The notes: generated by a model from the sequence alone, not told the origin. Numbered from the stretch's first letter, positions 1 to 11,037 are shown. The stretch is 64,000 bases of DNA from Chloranthus sessilifolius (GCA_021018995.1 CM037588.1:89006765-89070764), one strand, 5' to 3'. Program-made: numbers and translations.

Positions 1-1299
1 GATGAAATCAGACCCCTTCGATCAAAGGTTGGGTCTGTTTTCTGGCTGGGTGCCAATTGTCAAAGTTTCGGGCTGTAATTCGCCAATTTTCTCACCGTCA
101 ATTATGATCGAATTGAGGCATGAAATTTTTCCCAGGCCTTAAGGGTATGTTAAGGTCGATGTTTAATTTAACTTAGATTTGTTCAATAATTTTTCGGGCT
201 CGGAAACCAAAGCTTATTTCAAATCTGTTTTCGAATGCAACAGGGCAGATTTGCAACATTGTGTTCTTGGTGCCATAACTTTCAAACCGTACGGGGTTCC
301 GGTCTGAAATTTTAACCGGGCATCAAGAACTATTTAAAGCATGTTAAAAAATTGTTAGGGATTTTTCTAGAATTTATTTATATTTATTCTGTTAGCTGTT
401 TCGGGACTGATATCTGTGGGCTGCAAGGTCCACGGATTTGGACATTTTATGGGGTCCACCAAGTGGTCCATCCAATGCCACACATTATCAGGTCTCGGAC
501 CGAGACATTTCCAAGCTAATCCTAGGTCCATCAGGATTAAGGTTTAGATCATCTTATCTATTTAAATAGCATTAATTGGTTGCCGGTACATTCCTAGTCA
601 TCGGTATCAGTTTTTCTTAAAATTATCAAGTCGGGCTTTAAAAACCATCCGATCGGGCCTAACACACCTGACATATTTGTATTTAAAAATCCCATTTTAT
701 TTTTTAAAACACTTTAAAGAAAAATACTTTTCAAAATCCTCATTTGATAATTTTGTAAATTTTATTTCCGATATTACACGTATATCCTAACCACACATCT
801 AGTACTCTAGTAATCCATGCATCTAGTGCCATTGAAATGCCCATGATCGAAGGCAACGGTCAAACACATAATTTTTCAAAAAATTTAATATTGTCTAATA
901 TTTTTAAGAGATCAAAATTCTATGGTTGAAAACAAGCACGTTTTAAGGATTTTTATCAAGAAAATCCTAACAAAAGTAAGTTTTGAGACAATCAATCGGG
1001 ACCATCCAATTAGATGATCATCATGATTAATAATTGAATTATATTTATGAGATATGACCATTTAAATGTGTCTATGTTCCATCCAGTTACTTATGTCAAA
1101 ATTGTATGCTAATTTCATAGAAATAAGGCACACTCCAATATAGATCACATATAGTGTATTCAAAAATCCAAGCGATCTAGGACCACACATTTTTTAGCAT
1201 GATCAAATCAACAAATGATGAATCAAACTGAGGTCATATATAAATATCTCATCAAAATGCATCAAGTATTACATTCATAATTTCTATGATTAATTTATG

Positions 1300-1342
<43 letters not shown>
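1..1342 (-). mobile_element. Family O long LTR, partial copy C
   Basis: This stretch matches 39428-40755 almost end to end and matches 29640-30800 more weakly, so it is an internal piece of a dispersed repeat, cut by the window edge. The full repeat is about 4.4 kb and, read on the minus strand, starts TGTAACA (see 28806-33193), which is typical of a Gypsy LTR. I infer minus orientation from that start and from a leader-like segment with a splice-donor-like AAGGTAAAG in the longer copies. The copy ends abruptly at an A/TA microsatellite, where the related copy continues with different DNA. No coding sequence is visible. The family could instead be a long non-LTR repeat, because no open gag or pol can be tied to it. 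Confidence 0.6.
1300..1342. repeat. A-run plus (TA)n microsatellite
   Basis: About fifteen A residues are followed by roughly fourteen TA steps. The same microsatellite lies at the homologous place in the copy at 40690, where it is longer. Copy C loses similarity here, so the tract marks a breakpoint or an insertion site. Confidence 0.9.
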
Positions 1343-1346
<4 letters not shown>

Positions 1347-1430
1347 GCCTGGGGATAGGCACTCGGGTGTAGAGATATCTCTGTGCATATTGATATGAGC
1401 TCGACACGTAGCACCTTTGTCGCTGATGCG
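1343..1430. repeat. Short palindrome-bearing repeat, shared with 63251-63335
   Basis: The segment begins GAGGCCTGGG and contains GGTGTAGAGATATCTCTGT, close to a perfect palindrome. Positions 63251-63335 begin with the same ten bases, carry the same palindrome with a different centre, and continue with alignable sequence ending in CACGTAGCACC / CATGTGGCGTCC. The shared unit is about 85 bp. It may be the end of a MITE, but terminal inverted repeats and a target duplication are not evident. Confidence 0.5.
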
Positions 1431-2269
1431 ACAATCCCTCTTTTTTCTAACTTCACCGTGCTTTAACCATGGTTACCACTGGGAGTCCGTGCCTGACATT
1501 GTGATTTTCTCATGATTATATTCGAAAAGACATACAAGAAAACCACATGATTCGAAGTGCTTACGCTTCTATGAAGGAGGTGATTGCGCTTCCTATATGG
1601 CGTGTTGTTGCGATGTTTGATATAATATCATTAATGAAAAGTTGCGCATGACTTTGGGGTTCTCAATGGTAATCATTACTATTTGAATTGACTATTTGAG
1701 AGACCCCTTCGGGACCCCCTTCAGAGAGTTTATTAATTGGGAGAATGTTTATCATTTATTGCTCAAATGTTAAACATTAATGGTGCTTTTGACAGAGGAA
1801 GCTTCACTCCCCCTGAGAAGCTTTAGCGCTCAGGTAAGAAGCGCTGATGCTATCTTCTGTTAGCGCTTCCGCGACGAGAATGAAGCATTAGCGCTCCATA
1901 CATGATACAAAATGTCCAAAATTTTGACACATAGCACAATTTTGTGTGAAGCAATGCCCCAACATATTTTATGTATTAACCTTGTCAAAATATTAAATGA
2001 GGAATAGGGTGAGGCGGACAGGATTACGGCGCCTGACATCATGTTGTACAATAGTCATCATTCCTGTTCTAGAAAAATATTTATGGCGGGAATTTTGTGA
2101 ATTACAAATGCATAAATTACTTTTCACCTTCGCCCTCCCAATCTTCATCTTCTCAGAGCGCAGTAAGAAACATCAAAGTAGCGAAACCCTATTTCTACAT
2201 TTAGTAACAAGGTGAGTATCATTTTATTTCTGTCCCATTTTAAAAATGATAAATAGAAGCACCATCCCT
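1431..2269. other. Unassigned DNA with AGCGCT-type inverted repeats
   Basis: No credible gene is present. From about 1795 to 1900 the motif AGCGCT and its flanks recur in inverted pairs, for example AAGCGCT near 1839 and AGCGCTT near 1862, with more GAAGC/GCTTC words around 1555-1590. This resembles the palindrome arrays in the LTRs elsewhere in the window, so the stretch may be a decayed LTR. I cannot place its ends. Confidence 0.35.
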
Positions 2270-2455
2270 TCCTTAGATGAAGCATTTGTGCCTCATATAT
2301 GGGCAGGAGTGCCTCACCGCTTGAATCATCGATGCTCCAATATTTGAGGTGCTTGCCCCTCATATATGGGAGGGATGCCTCACCGCTTAGAGTGTCGGCA
2401 CTCCAACATTTGAGGCACTTGCGCCTATACATAGAAGCGACGCCTCTCCTATTAT
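2270..2455. repeat. Tandem repeat, about 66 bp, 2.5 units
   Basis: Three successive units share GTGCCTCATATATGGG, ATGCCTCACCGCTT and CTCCAATATTTGAGG, with a period of about 66 bp; the last unit is partial. Both strands are open across it. The apparent ORFs are by-products of the repeat and not evidence of a protein. Confidence 0.75.
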
Positions 2456-2846
2456 TAATACCTTTTTTTCTAAACTTTTCCTTTTTCTGTGTCACATATT
2501 TTGAAGATGGTTCTCAGGACTTAGAACGTGTCAGGTCATTTATGATGCGACATCTGAGGGGAGGAAAAATCTCCTTAAGGGTTCAGTCTTCTGTGTATAA
2601 TTTATAGCTCCAAGGGGCGTGATAAGCATCAGCACCCTCTTGACGCAATCATCAAGTTCTGGGATCATGGCTACGTTTAAAATTTTGAGACTGGCAAGTC
2701 TTGGAATGACCGACCCTGCCGGTTACCCTTCGAAGGTGGAGATTCCTGAAGAACAGACTATTAGATATAGGTTTTTCAGGGGCCTCAAAGATGTAAATAG
2801 ACAACACATCAAACAAGCGATTGACAGTCTCGAGTAGGATGTTGAC
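2456..2846. other. Flank of the P element, no recognised gene
   Basis: Short open frames exist on both strands, including one of 72 codons on the plus strand from 2619, but I recognise no family and see no promoter or splice structure. The sequence next to 2847 is the presumed 3' flank of the minus-strand P element. It does not repeat at the other end as a target duplication. Confidence 0.4.
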
Positions 2847-2847
2847 T

Positions 2848-4359
2848 GTGCAATCGTGCGCTATCACGAGTCTATCGCGATGATGCGCTCGTATCTGTAA
2901 AATATAGAGTCACCACCCAGAGCTTTCGATATCCCAGAAAACCTAATTCAATATTGAAAGCACCGAAGTGCAAAAATATGACTCTAATTCCAGTCTACGC
3001 CAAAGGCTCTTGGGTAGGGACTTTGGTTATCGATCGAGATGGTGTTAGGCACTCGATCAACCGGCTTGTAAGCGGTCTCTACTTATGGCAAAAAAAATGA
3101 TAAGAAAAATAAAGCAAAAACAACACTTCCTCTTGCCTAAAGGCACTCGGATCCTATTTAAGCCCCCCACAATCACCAGAATTTTGATGGCATAACGGCT
3201 CAAATTCTAGGATAAAGGAAAAGCAAAAAGGGTAGAGGAGTAGAGGGGAGAGCCGGAGCTCTCGGGCCCTTGTAGCACAACTGTGGATCCTTGCGTGAGA
3301 GCGTCTTTGAGCTTCCAAGAGAAAATGGTTAGAGAAATAGGTCTTGATCTCTAAAGCTATGGAGCTAAGAGGTAGGAGAAGAAGGTTAGGGTGTAGTTCT
3401 AGCTAAATCTCAAGGATTGATGTTGTGAAATGGGATCTAAAGTGCAAAAAGGGGTGCTGGAATTTTGAGGGATATATGTGGGAAAATGGAGATGGAACTC
3501 ACTAATATTTTCTCTCTTTTAGAATTTTTTTCAAGCCCTTAATCCAAGGGGAAGGGCTCTCTATTTATAGATAAACGGAGGATTAGTGAGGGGTTAAATG
3601 GGCTAATTAGGTTAACAATTAGGTAATAGGGATCTAAGGTTTTCTAGGTTTTCTAGGGCTTAGATTGGTGGGAATTGGGTTTCAATGGTAGCTGATAGGG
3701 TGGGATCCTAAGTGGAAAAAGGGTTAAAAAGAATGCTAGTAGGGACATAACAGTCCTACTAAAATTAACCCTAATGGATGGGTGGTCAACAAGTCAAACC
3801 CCAAAATTGATTTTTGACAAAAATCCAAAAAAATATTGTTCCTAAGCCTAGCATATGTATTACATATGCTAGGTATAGGAATAGTAATCTCAATGAACCT
3901 GGACATTCAGAGCCCGCTGTGGGGGCCCACAAAAGTTATATTTTTGCCTAGCGTATGCCTAGAGTATGTAATATATATGCTAGGCCAAAAATTACCAAAC
4001 TTGGTTCCTGCAATTCAGCGAGAATTTCAAACTACCCTAACTCCTGGCGTACAAATCGGATTGAGGTGATTCTTGGCTTGTTGGAAAGCTAGGAATCTCC
4101 TCTCTCTGATAAAAGTCTTAGCTCTGGCAGAACCCTGTGCACACCTTAGCACTCCTCTTCTTATCCAAAGCCCGGTAGGGCTTAACAAGGGTTCGGGAGG
4201 GGTTTTCTAGGTTAGGGTTGACTCCTATGGGTCGGGGATGGACTTATAAGGGTTTGGGTTAAGTTCTAAGGGTTTGGGAAGTGCTCTCGGAAGCTCGGAG
4301 AGTACGCCTTTCTCAAAGTGTAAGTTAATCGGGACTTGGGCTAAATTTGAGTGTCTACA
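2848..4359 (-). mobile_element. Family P 3' LTR (copy P1)
   Basis: This copy aligns along its length with 15721-17249. Read on the minus strand it starts TGTAGACACTCAAA and ends near TTGCACA. It has a TATA box, CTATAAATAGAG, around 3567, and a U3 with two imperfect palindromes built on CCTAGCATATGTA (3845-3873 and 3953-3986). A decayed form of the shared TTGGAAAG module lies at 4045-4100. Adjacent minus-strand upstream sequence CCAAAGAAGGGC is a purine tract, which suggests a 3' LTR. Confidence 0.65.
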
Positions 4360-4362
4360 CAT

Positions 4363-4374
4363 GCCCTTCTTTGG
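4363..4374 (-). other. Polypurine tract candidate of element P
   Basis: The minus strand reads CCAAAGAAGGGC just upstream of the TGTAGACAC LTR start, the usual place and composition for the tract that primes plus-strand DNA synthesis. The assignment rests on position and composition only. Confidence 0.5.
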
Positions 4375-5175
4375 TATTTGATCACTAATAGTCGCATGTC
4401 AAAAAAAGAGACGTTCGAAGAGGCCCAAGGCATGCTAACAGGTCTGGTGTATTCAAAAATAAACCTCGAACATCAAATGGTAACATGGTGGGGAAGCCCT
4501 GTATATCAGGAAAAACGTTCATTCCTCAAGGCCATTGTAGCGCTTAGCAACATTACTGGGCATGACCGAGGTGGTGCGAGTTGCGAATGCCCAATATGTT
4601 GGGAAAAAATGTCCGCTCCTTGATATGATAGATGAGGCATAATGTTTGAGTTTCATTTTGAACAAGACAACCCTGTTAGTGGGGGGTGATCGACCTATAC
4701 TTCAAGATGGGCGTAAGGCAAATGACGTGAAGATTCACAATTTGTGCCTAACCTTACGAGGCATTGATTGCCTCATTTGATTGGTCACAGGTTCCCCTAC
4801 GCGAGGTAGGCTTCGAGAGTTTTGAGCAAACCCATCGATTCCAAAGAAAATTTATCACAACTACTCGAGCGGAACGAATATTGATGTCGTAACACCTTTT
4901 GGGAGTGTGTGCCCTTTTTCCAAGCCACATATTTTTATTATTTTATATTGATCATATTTATATTATATCTATATATGTATATATATATCTTATGTTTGTT
5001 CAAGGTTTTTGAGCATGCTCATTGACCTCTAAATATTTTATTTTAGCACCATTTCTCGAGCGGATTAAATAAAGGTCAATCCGCTTTTTGGAAACATGTG
5101 TGACTCCATAGTCTGGCCATTCAAACCTGCCCACCGGGCCATCCCCCAGAAAATGAAACAAAGTCCAACGGGGGC
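4375..5175. other. Interior of element P, unrecognised coding-like stretch
   Basis: A 90-codon plus-strand frame (4351-4623) contains a Cys-Glu-Cys-Pro-Ile-Cys cluster near its end, but I cannot match it to a zinc-binding family. It starts inside the LTR edge, so it is probably accidental. The rest is AT-rich, with a TATATC tract near 4960-4990. I see no retroviral protein motif. Confidence 0.3.
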
Positions 5176-5182
5176 AGAAATA

Positions 5183-5312
5183 AGCCTAGCGTATGTATTA
5201 CATACACTAAGCCAAAATCTGAAGATTTTATGCCTAGCATATGTACTACATACGCTAGGCCAAAATCCGAATTTTTTATGCCTAGCGTATGTATTACATA
5301 CGCAAGGCCAAA
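5183..5312. repeat. Three tandem 48-bp units, each with a palindrome
   Basis: Three units start at about 5183, 5231 and 5280. Each contains a near-palindrome of 27-29 bases built from CCTAGCGTATGTA and its complement, followed by a spacer beginning CCAAAATC or CCAAAAAA. The same palindrome occurs in both P LTRs and at 10955-11037. Open frames that read through it give repeated Leu-Ala-Tyr-Val-Leu-His peptides, which are repeat artefacts. Confidence 0.85.
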
Positions 5313-5319
5313 AAAGGTT

Positions 5320-5970
5320 TTAAATTGGCCGAGGATGACCAGGGACCCAAAAATACTTATCTTTCTAAAATTTTCTCTCCAAACCGAAACGGGAGTCCAA
5401 CCTTATGCTTCCTAGATCTGAATCACAACCTCGACATTGTACCAGTGTCATTATTGTCGATCGAATGCGTACTCCACACCGGATGTAAGGCATAAACTTT
5501 TATCCGGGTAATCACTCTAAAAAACCCTTTTCTTTTGAAATTTCTTTGATCTTATACCAATGTAGTTAGGGTTCTTGCATCTAGATGATTAAACATGTGT
5601 TTATTCTTGCCAATGTGATCCCTATTTTGACTCTATGTGTATGTGAAGGGATTTTGGTGAAAACGTGGGTGAATCATGCCCCCTCTTTTGGGTTTTCTTA
5701 ACTTTCTTTCTCTTTATTTTATCAATGTATTTAGGGCTAAGATAAAAAGATTTTTTTGGGGAAAACAATAATGCCTTTGATTGAATCGGTGATGTGTAAG
5801 CACTTTTGGATGGATTTTGGCAAAATTTTGATTGATGGTGATCTTTTTGAAAACATGTGGGTTAAGAAAACATTGACTTTTCCTGGTAAAGAGATTTTTA
5901 TATTTATTTTGGTTTTTGTTTTGTTTTTTTGTTTATTTATTTATTATTATTATTTTCTTAAATATTCCTG
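5320..5970. other. Interior of element P, no gene seen
   Basis: AT-rich sequence with T-runs near 5905-5960 and no recognised motif. Plus-strand frames are short and lack family features. Confidence 0.4.
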
Positions 5971-6437
5971 TATCAGCGAGACATACTTACCTTCGTTGGG
6001 TTCCATAATCCTTTAGACAAGTGTAGCATCCCCTCTGGCTCATCATCCTTTAACATTTTGGCGATGTATCTCATTCCAGGATGGCTTAAAACATCAAGTG
6101 ATGAGGACCAGGCCCACGAGGGGAGTCCTGATGTATTTTTGGAATCGAAGGGGAACATCTCATCCGGGTGCAGAGATCTACTCGTATCTGGTACGAGATG
6201 CAAGGTGATGTGGCCCGCAGTGGGTTACTTCATCAGTAACATTCCCACATCTCTAACTTCAGGATTGCCAGCCTGGTAGACAAAGTTCTTTAGTCGCTTC
6301 TTCTCTCTTTTTTTTTTAGTTCATGCTTTTTAATCTAGGATCTAATATCCTCCAATGGGCAAAACCATTCTTGCCAATGCCAGTGGAGGCCGTGTTGCAT
6401 TGCCATCCTCTGTTTCATGGAGAATTGGGGGGACGTG
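5971..6437 (+). pseudogene. Gene-like remnant, left part, unrecognised
   Basis: Composition is less AT-rich and coding-like between 5971 and 6279. Frames are open on both strands: plus 6058-6279, and minus 5973-6203, which includes His-Pro-Asp-Glu-Met-Phe-Pro-Phe. On the plus strand, a GT at 6277 and a T-rich tract ending CTAG at about 6340 look like an intron. The sequence after it runs to the solo LTR at 6438 and resumes after the duplicated ACGTG at 8905. Before that insertion, the remnant was therefore continuous with the gene-like sequence at 8905-10460. I do not recognise the family. Confidence 0.35.
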
Positions 6438-6842
6438 TGTTAGGCTATTTTAAGTGCTTCCTACTGACTTTATTGGAGACAGTGATAAGAATGGGGTGAA
6501 TGAAAATGAATGAAAGGTGGAGTGAAAAACAGCAAGCCTAAAATATGCATAGTCCTGTAAGATACAGGGCCTGTTGTAGCAAGTTTTGATAAGTAAGAGT
6601 TTGTCCCACAGGGAAGGTTAATCTAAAGCTCCAAGGGAGCTATTTTAGTAGGCTCTCCAGATCTGACTACAGATCTGGCAATCCTAAATGGAAGGGGATT
6701 TAAGGTCACTATAATCTAAATCCTAAGGTAACTAAACTACAAAAAGGGTTCAGAAAGAGGGTGGAGTGTGAGAAAATAAATATAAAAGGCTGAGAAGAAT
6801 GTTATTAGGTATAGATCTGATGGGTCTTATAACTCAGACTTA

Positions 6843-7570
6843 GATCTGCTGCTATAGAAGTACTGTCCAATGGCTACATTATCACCAAAGAGGAGAAAGA
6901 ATCTAACTCACCCCTGTGCCATGATCCAATCCCTTATGGCTATAACATGTCCACTTAAATGGTCACAGACTATCCAATAGGAGAACCACAATCCAAAGAT
7001 GGCTCAGAACAAAATTATCATTGTAGGCACTACTTCATCCAGGCTACAAGCTCAAGAATCCATAGGAACCTCAACCTCTAAAGTTTTGTGTGTGGGACTA
7101 GGCCTACAAAGTGCACAAGCCTGGACACACAGGACCAACAAGAGTTTGAGTACTAGCTTTTAAGCTTGGCTATTCACTGCTTTAGACAGACAGCAGTGAT
7201 CCAGTCACAAGCCTACAATCTCTACAGCCAACTCAGATCTGCAATTTGATGATGGATCTATACAACTATAGGGGAGTCTGTCTCTACACAATCTCTCACA
7301 AGGCTATAAGCACAAGTGCAGAGAAGAAGAATTTGTCTTAGTTCTATGGATTGGCCTCACCCTAGAGCTATAATCTGTCCACTTGAATGGTCACAGACTA
7401 TCCACAGAGGCTATCCTCCTCACAGAGGTCTAAGACAGAACAAGAACATTGTTGCTGCCACCATGTTCACAGGGCTACCAGCTCCAGCTCTCATGGGGAT
7501 TCAGATTTAGTGGATCCTGTGGTGGGGGAAGGCCTGCAATGTGCCTAACCTAGACACACAGGTCACTTGG
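6843..7570. repeat. Internal duplication within the solo LTR, about 300-330 bp
   Basis: Positions 6843-7140 and 7237-7570 align, sharing TGTCCACTTAAATGGTCACAG / TGTCCACTTGAATGGTCACAG and GACACACAGG in the same order. The related LTR at 38105-38345 carries the shared segment only once, so the duplication arose within this lineage. Confidence 0.7.
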
Positions 7571-7900
7571 ATCTAAATAAAGCCTTAATAGCAATCCTCC
7601 ATTATTTACAATACAACTTAGCATTGGAGGATCTCAAGGCAGCAGCCTTGTACAGAACAACTCACAACAAAAACACCATCCCATACATGCAATAGATCCT
7701 ATTACAAAACTCCATTAAAAACTATACCATATAATCATACAAGAGGCATAGCCAGCAAGTGCTGGACTATAGAGAGAAGGAAAAAGGAAAAAGAAAACTC
7801 CTAAACCCTAACCATAGCCTACTGTAATTCTACAGTCGGTTTCAAGAAGAAGTACAGAAGTCGAGAAAATAAAGTCTTTCAAACCTAAGCTAGGCTTAGG

Positions 7901-7910
7901 CTTATATAGC
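7901..7910 (-). promoter_or_regulatory. TATA box of the solo LTR
   Basis: The minus strand reads GCTATATAAG, a good plant TATA box, placed so that transcription would run toward 6438, the sense direction of the LTR. Confidence 0.6.
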
Positions 7911-8904
7911 AGTCGATTCTCTCTGAATTAGGGTTAGGAAAACCCTAATTTCATCAATGCAATTGCGACCGATTCTTGTCCCTTGGATGCCTCGAGGCAT
8001 GTGCACGGAGATTGAAGCATTAGAGTGCGTGCCCTAATTGCTGGAGATTCCCAGATTGCCCTTGCAAAAGTGGGGGGAAGTTTAGAACCCAATCCTCACT
8101 GCGTAGAAAAGGTTTGCAGGTCCTGCCATGTGGTAGAATTGGCGTCACGGGATTGCTTTGACTTGAAGCTCTTGCAGTCGCGGGGTTGGTACTTTGATCA
8201 TCGCGGGAATACTTTGGTCGTTGCGGGATTGGTCTTTGCATTTGAATGGCACAAGAATGGAACGCACAGTTCGTTCCTTGATGAATCCCACGGCAATCCT
8301 CGCAAAGAGAACAATATACATAGGCTCGGATCGATGGCGATTCCTTGAAAGTGTGTGTAGAGTCGTATGGCGACCGTCGTTGGAATGCCTGGAGCTCTCT
8401 CTATTCAGTGAATCGCGCGAACGTTGAAAACTCATCTCTTGAGCTGCGCGAGACTGCGCTAGTGCTTCTCGAGTGCTTAAGACTGAGCCTTGCGAGAACC
8501 TCGCGAAGTATAATTTTTACTCCCTGCTGACATCCATCTACGCGCGAACGGTGCGAAGACTGTGCGACCGGTTGGGGTGCTCCCTTCAGAAGCCCGCGAC
8601 AACTACGCGATGTATTCTTTCTGATTTGATTGAGCCCTGCGACATCTACATGAGGCATTCTCTTTAATTTGTTTTTGCTTTGTTGTACCTCTACTGCTGC
8701 CAATTCTCTGTCTGAGTTTAACCTTCACACTTTTGAGGGGTTTCTGGGTCAGCAGTAGGCTTCGTGGCATGGTTAGGGGTTTATATGCAGCTACTACTTA
8801 TTACCTATAGAATCGACTTAAAACAAATTTATTAAATGATTAAGGGTCTAACAGAGATTAAGTTAAGGGGTGAAAAGTGGTACGTTTTAGGTCTTAACAA
8901 CGTG

Positions 8905-10460
8905 CATTGCTTTGAATGGGGTGGCGTTGGTTATGCGGTGCTGATGGATAGCCTGGCCAGGGTGTTGGTTGGGGATGTTGCCTCTAACCTTGATTTTTGG
9001 CATGTGATTGAGGTAGCCCACTTGATTTCACCCCTCTTAGTTCATTACCTCTTTCTTTCATTGTTTGATTTGATATGTTCTTTGTTTGTTCATCTTTTTT
9101 CTAGATTTGGGGGTACTTGCACTTCCTACTTGGTCGTCCCCTGCTATTCTCAAACGAGTATACCTATCCTCTCATGAGTAGCTGGCTCCCAGACTGCCGT
9201 CGAGAGGCAGGGATGAAGCACCTAGAATTGGGTCTGAGGTCGCAGTTTGACCTGATGATCCCCAAGCAGGTTCAACTCACCTTTTTCTTTATCGGTTGGA
9301 TATTTTGAGCTATGATCACATTGATTGACTGACAGATTTTTTCTTTCTTATGCAGAATATTTTTTATCCATACGTCGGCTCCCCTTTTAACGACCGTGCC
9401 ACTATTGGGCAGTCTCGGCTATTCGTTGACTGTCGGGTCATCTTATTCTATGGTTCCTGGGTCAAAGCTTACAATCTGGGGGGAGAGGGTTATTCACCAG
9501 TATCAGGACTTCTTCGTTGTGTTGTTGGGTCTCCCCGAGGATGTCATGGCACCAGAGGGTACGATTGAGGAGCTTATTGAGAGACTCTATCATGAATTCT
9601 GATTGACGACCTTTTTCAGTATGGGGGGTATCATCAGTGGTACAAGTCTCTCCCCTATCGGACCCTTCTTCCACGCTTTGTTCCCGGTGATATCTTTTTG
9701 GTATTCGGAAGGCCACGGGCCAGGTACTTTTCTTATCTTTCTTTTGCCTGTCGATTCAACTTTGATTCACCAAGATAGCGCTTTGCTGATCAGCTCTTCT
9801 ACTCTCCCTTTTTTTATTTCAGTTTGATGAGGCGGCGGGACCTAGTGTAGGTATAGAGGCGGGACCACTAGAGGAGATAGGTGTAGGGCCTTCGGATGCT
9901 TCTAGTTCCGCGGTGTCTGCCACAGGGGTCCAGGGTGCTTTCAGGCGCATGGATGATGCATTTATTTCTGGCTTGTGTGTCGATGTAGCTGAGTGTGCCC
10001 ATTTTTTTGTCGAGCGGTTAGAGTTCCTCCCCCTAAGTTGATCCCTAGGGTGAGTTCTTTTCTATTGGTAACATGCCTTCTTTAGTCTTTTCGTGCTACT
10101 GGCCTTTCTATTCTTCCCCCTTTTGTAGGTTTATGAGTCAGCCGTTCAACAGGTGGACTACTATCGCCATATTGCTGACCTCCGAGAGGCTGGAGTGGTA
10201 AGTATGATGTTGGTTTGTCCCTTCTGCATTTTGGTTGGTTCATGCTATCACGCATTGATTCTTCTTGTATAATGCTTTCAGTGCACTCGGGAGAAGGAGT
10301 CACGTTCACTACTCAGCCGACTGTCCCAGTCGTGGTCTCGTGTGGGGGATACTCGGACATTTCAACGGACTAAATGCTCGCGGAAGAGGGACTCTCAAGG
10401 ACCTAGAGAATGATTGGAGGCTGCCTCTATTGCTTTTCTTTTCCTTTGTCATCAACATTT
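8905..10460 (+). pseudogene. Multi-exon gene-like remnant, possibly plant-mobile-domain type
   Basis: Coding-like plus-strand blocks are separated by plausible introns: donor GAGGTAGCC at about 9012 with acceptor TTTTCTAG at about 9103, donor CAGGTTCAAC at about 9269 with acceptor TTATGCAG at about 9355, and further GT/AG pairs near 9722-9821, 10050-10128, 10200 and 10280. Peptides include Trp-Gly-Gly-Val-Gly-Tyr, a Gly-Leu-Pro-Glu-Asp block near 9530, and Tyr-His-Gln-Trp-Tyr-Lys near 9640. The Tyr-x-x-Trp-Tyr and late Gln-Gln-Val-Asp-Tyr-Tyr blocks recall plant mobile domain proteins, but this is a weak resemblance. Several reading-frame interruptions are evident. It lies antisense inside element P, so it may be captured host sequence or an element-borne accessory gene. 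Confidence 0.35.
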
Positions 10461-10954
10461 GAACTTTGGGCGCTTTTTTGAAGTAATTTGTAATAATGAT
10501 GCGACTACTTGGCAAACTTTGGATATTCTTTTAAATGGATGCCTTTAATTTTTTTCTTTGCCTCGTTATTTCTCATTTTGGATATGACCCTCTTGCTTAA
10601 GAAATGAAAGCATTGTTGGATGCCTTGGGAAACTGCAATTTGTGTCTCGTACTTTTCTGCAGGGTAGCCATAAGCCTAACAAAAAATGGGGGCTGCCCCC
10701 TGATTGATGTGTTGGTTGTAATGGCTGGGGGCTTATACACTTTTTCTTTGTTTGTTGTGAGCAATGGTTCCTACAAAAAAGGAGAGTGTAACACAAGTTA
10801 AGTGATAAAACCCAGGTTTCCCAGCTCGTGGCCTAGGGTGCCTTAAAAAAGAGAACTCAGTTTATTGCATGCAGGTGAATAAGTGAGAAAGGGAAAGGAG
10901 TATAGACTCTCCTCTCATTTTCCTCTTTATTTATTATTATATATTTTATTTTTT
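10461..10954. other. Interior of element P, no gene seen
   Basis: AT-rich sequence with short frames on both strands and no recognised motif. Confidence 0.4.
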
Positions 10955-11037
10955 TTGGTCTAGCGTATGTATTACATACACTAGGCATATTTGGGCATTT
11001 TCTGGGCATTTTTTGGCCTAGCGTATGTAATACATAC
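10955..11037. repeat. P-type palindromes, the second cut by an LTR insertion
   Basis: A full near-palindrome (CTAGCGTATGTATTACATAC plus its complement arm) lies at 10961-10986. A second begins at about 11016 but stops after its first arm and centre, exactly where the LTR starting TGTACCATCC inserts at 11038. The truncation shows the palindrome predates that insertion. Confidence 0.8.

Larger units (their letters stand above)
6438..8899 (-). mobile_element. Athila-type solo LTR with ACGTG target duplication
   Basis: The element runs from TGTTAGG to CTTAACA and is flanked by identical 5-bp ACGTG copies at 6433-6437 and 8900-8904, which fixes its ends. Its low-coordinate half matches the LTR piece at 37672-38531, next to an Athila gag. 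Its high-coordinate end matches 26120-26297, next to an Athila-type purine tract. Both relations put its sense strand on minus. A TATA box lies at 7901-7910 on the minus strand. The part upstream of TATA (about 8000-8700) is rich in CTCGAG/CGCGAA palindromic words. No interior or second LTR is present, as expected after LTR-LTR recombination. Confidence 0.88.

Noticed and set aside
2299-2607. 102-codon plus and 116-codon minus open frames
   Set aside because: Both run through the 66-bp tandem repeat, which keeps several frames open. No family motif is present.
5183-5312. Regular palindromic repeats with constant spacers, superficially CRISPR-like
   Set aside because: The spacers are near-identical rather than unique, the context is plant retroelement DNA, and no cas gene exists.
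3836-5323. Plus-strand frames with repeated Leu-Ala-Tyr-Val-Leu-His peptides that look like a repeat protein
   Set aside because: They are produced by reading through the CCTAGCGTATGTA palindromes. The same peptide appears wherever the palindrome does, on both strands.
5973-6203. Minus-strand 76-codon frame with a protein-like composition
   Set aside because: It was kept only as part of an unrecognised remnant. The plus strand shows intron-like signals and continuity across the solo LTR, so the minus frame is the weaker reading.
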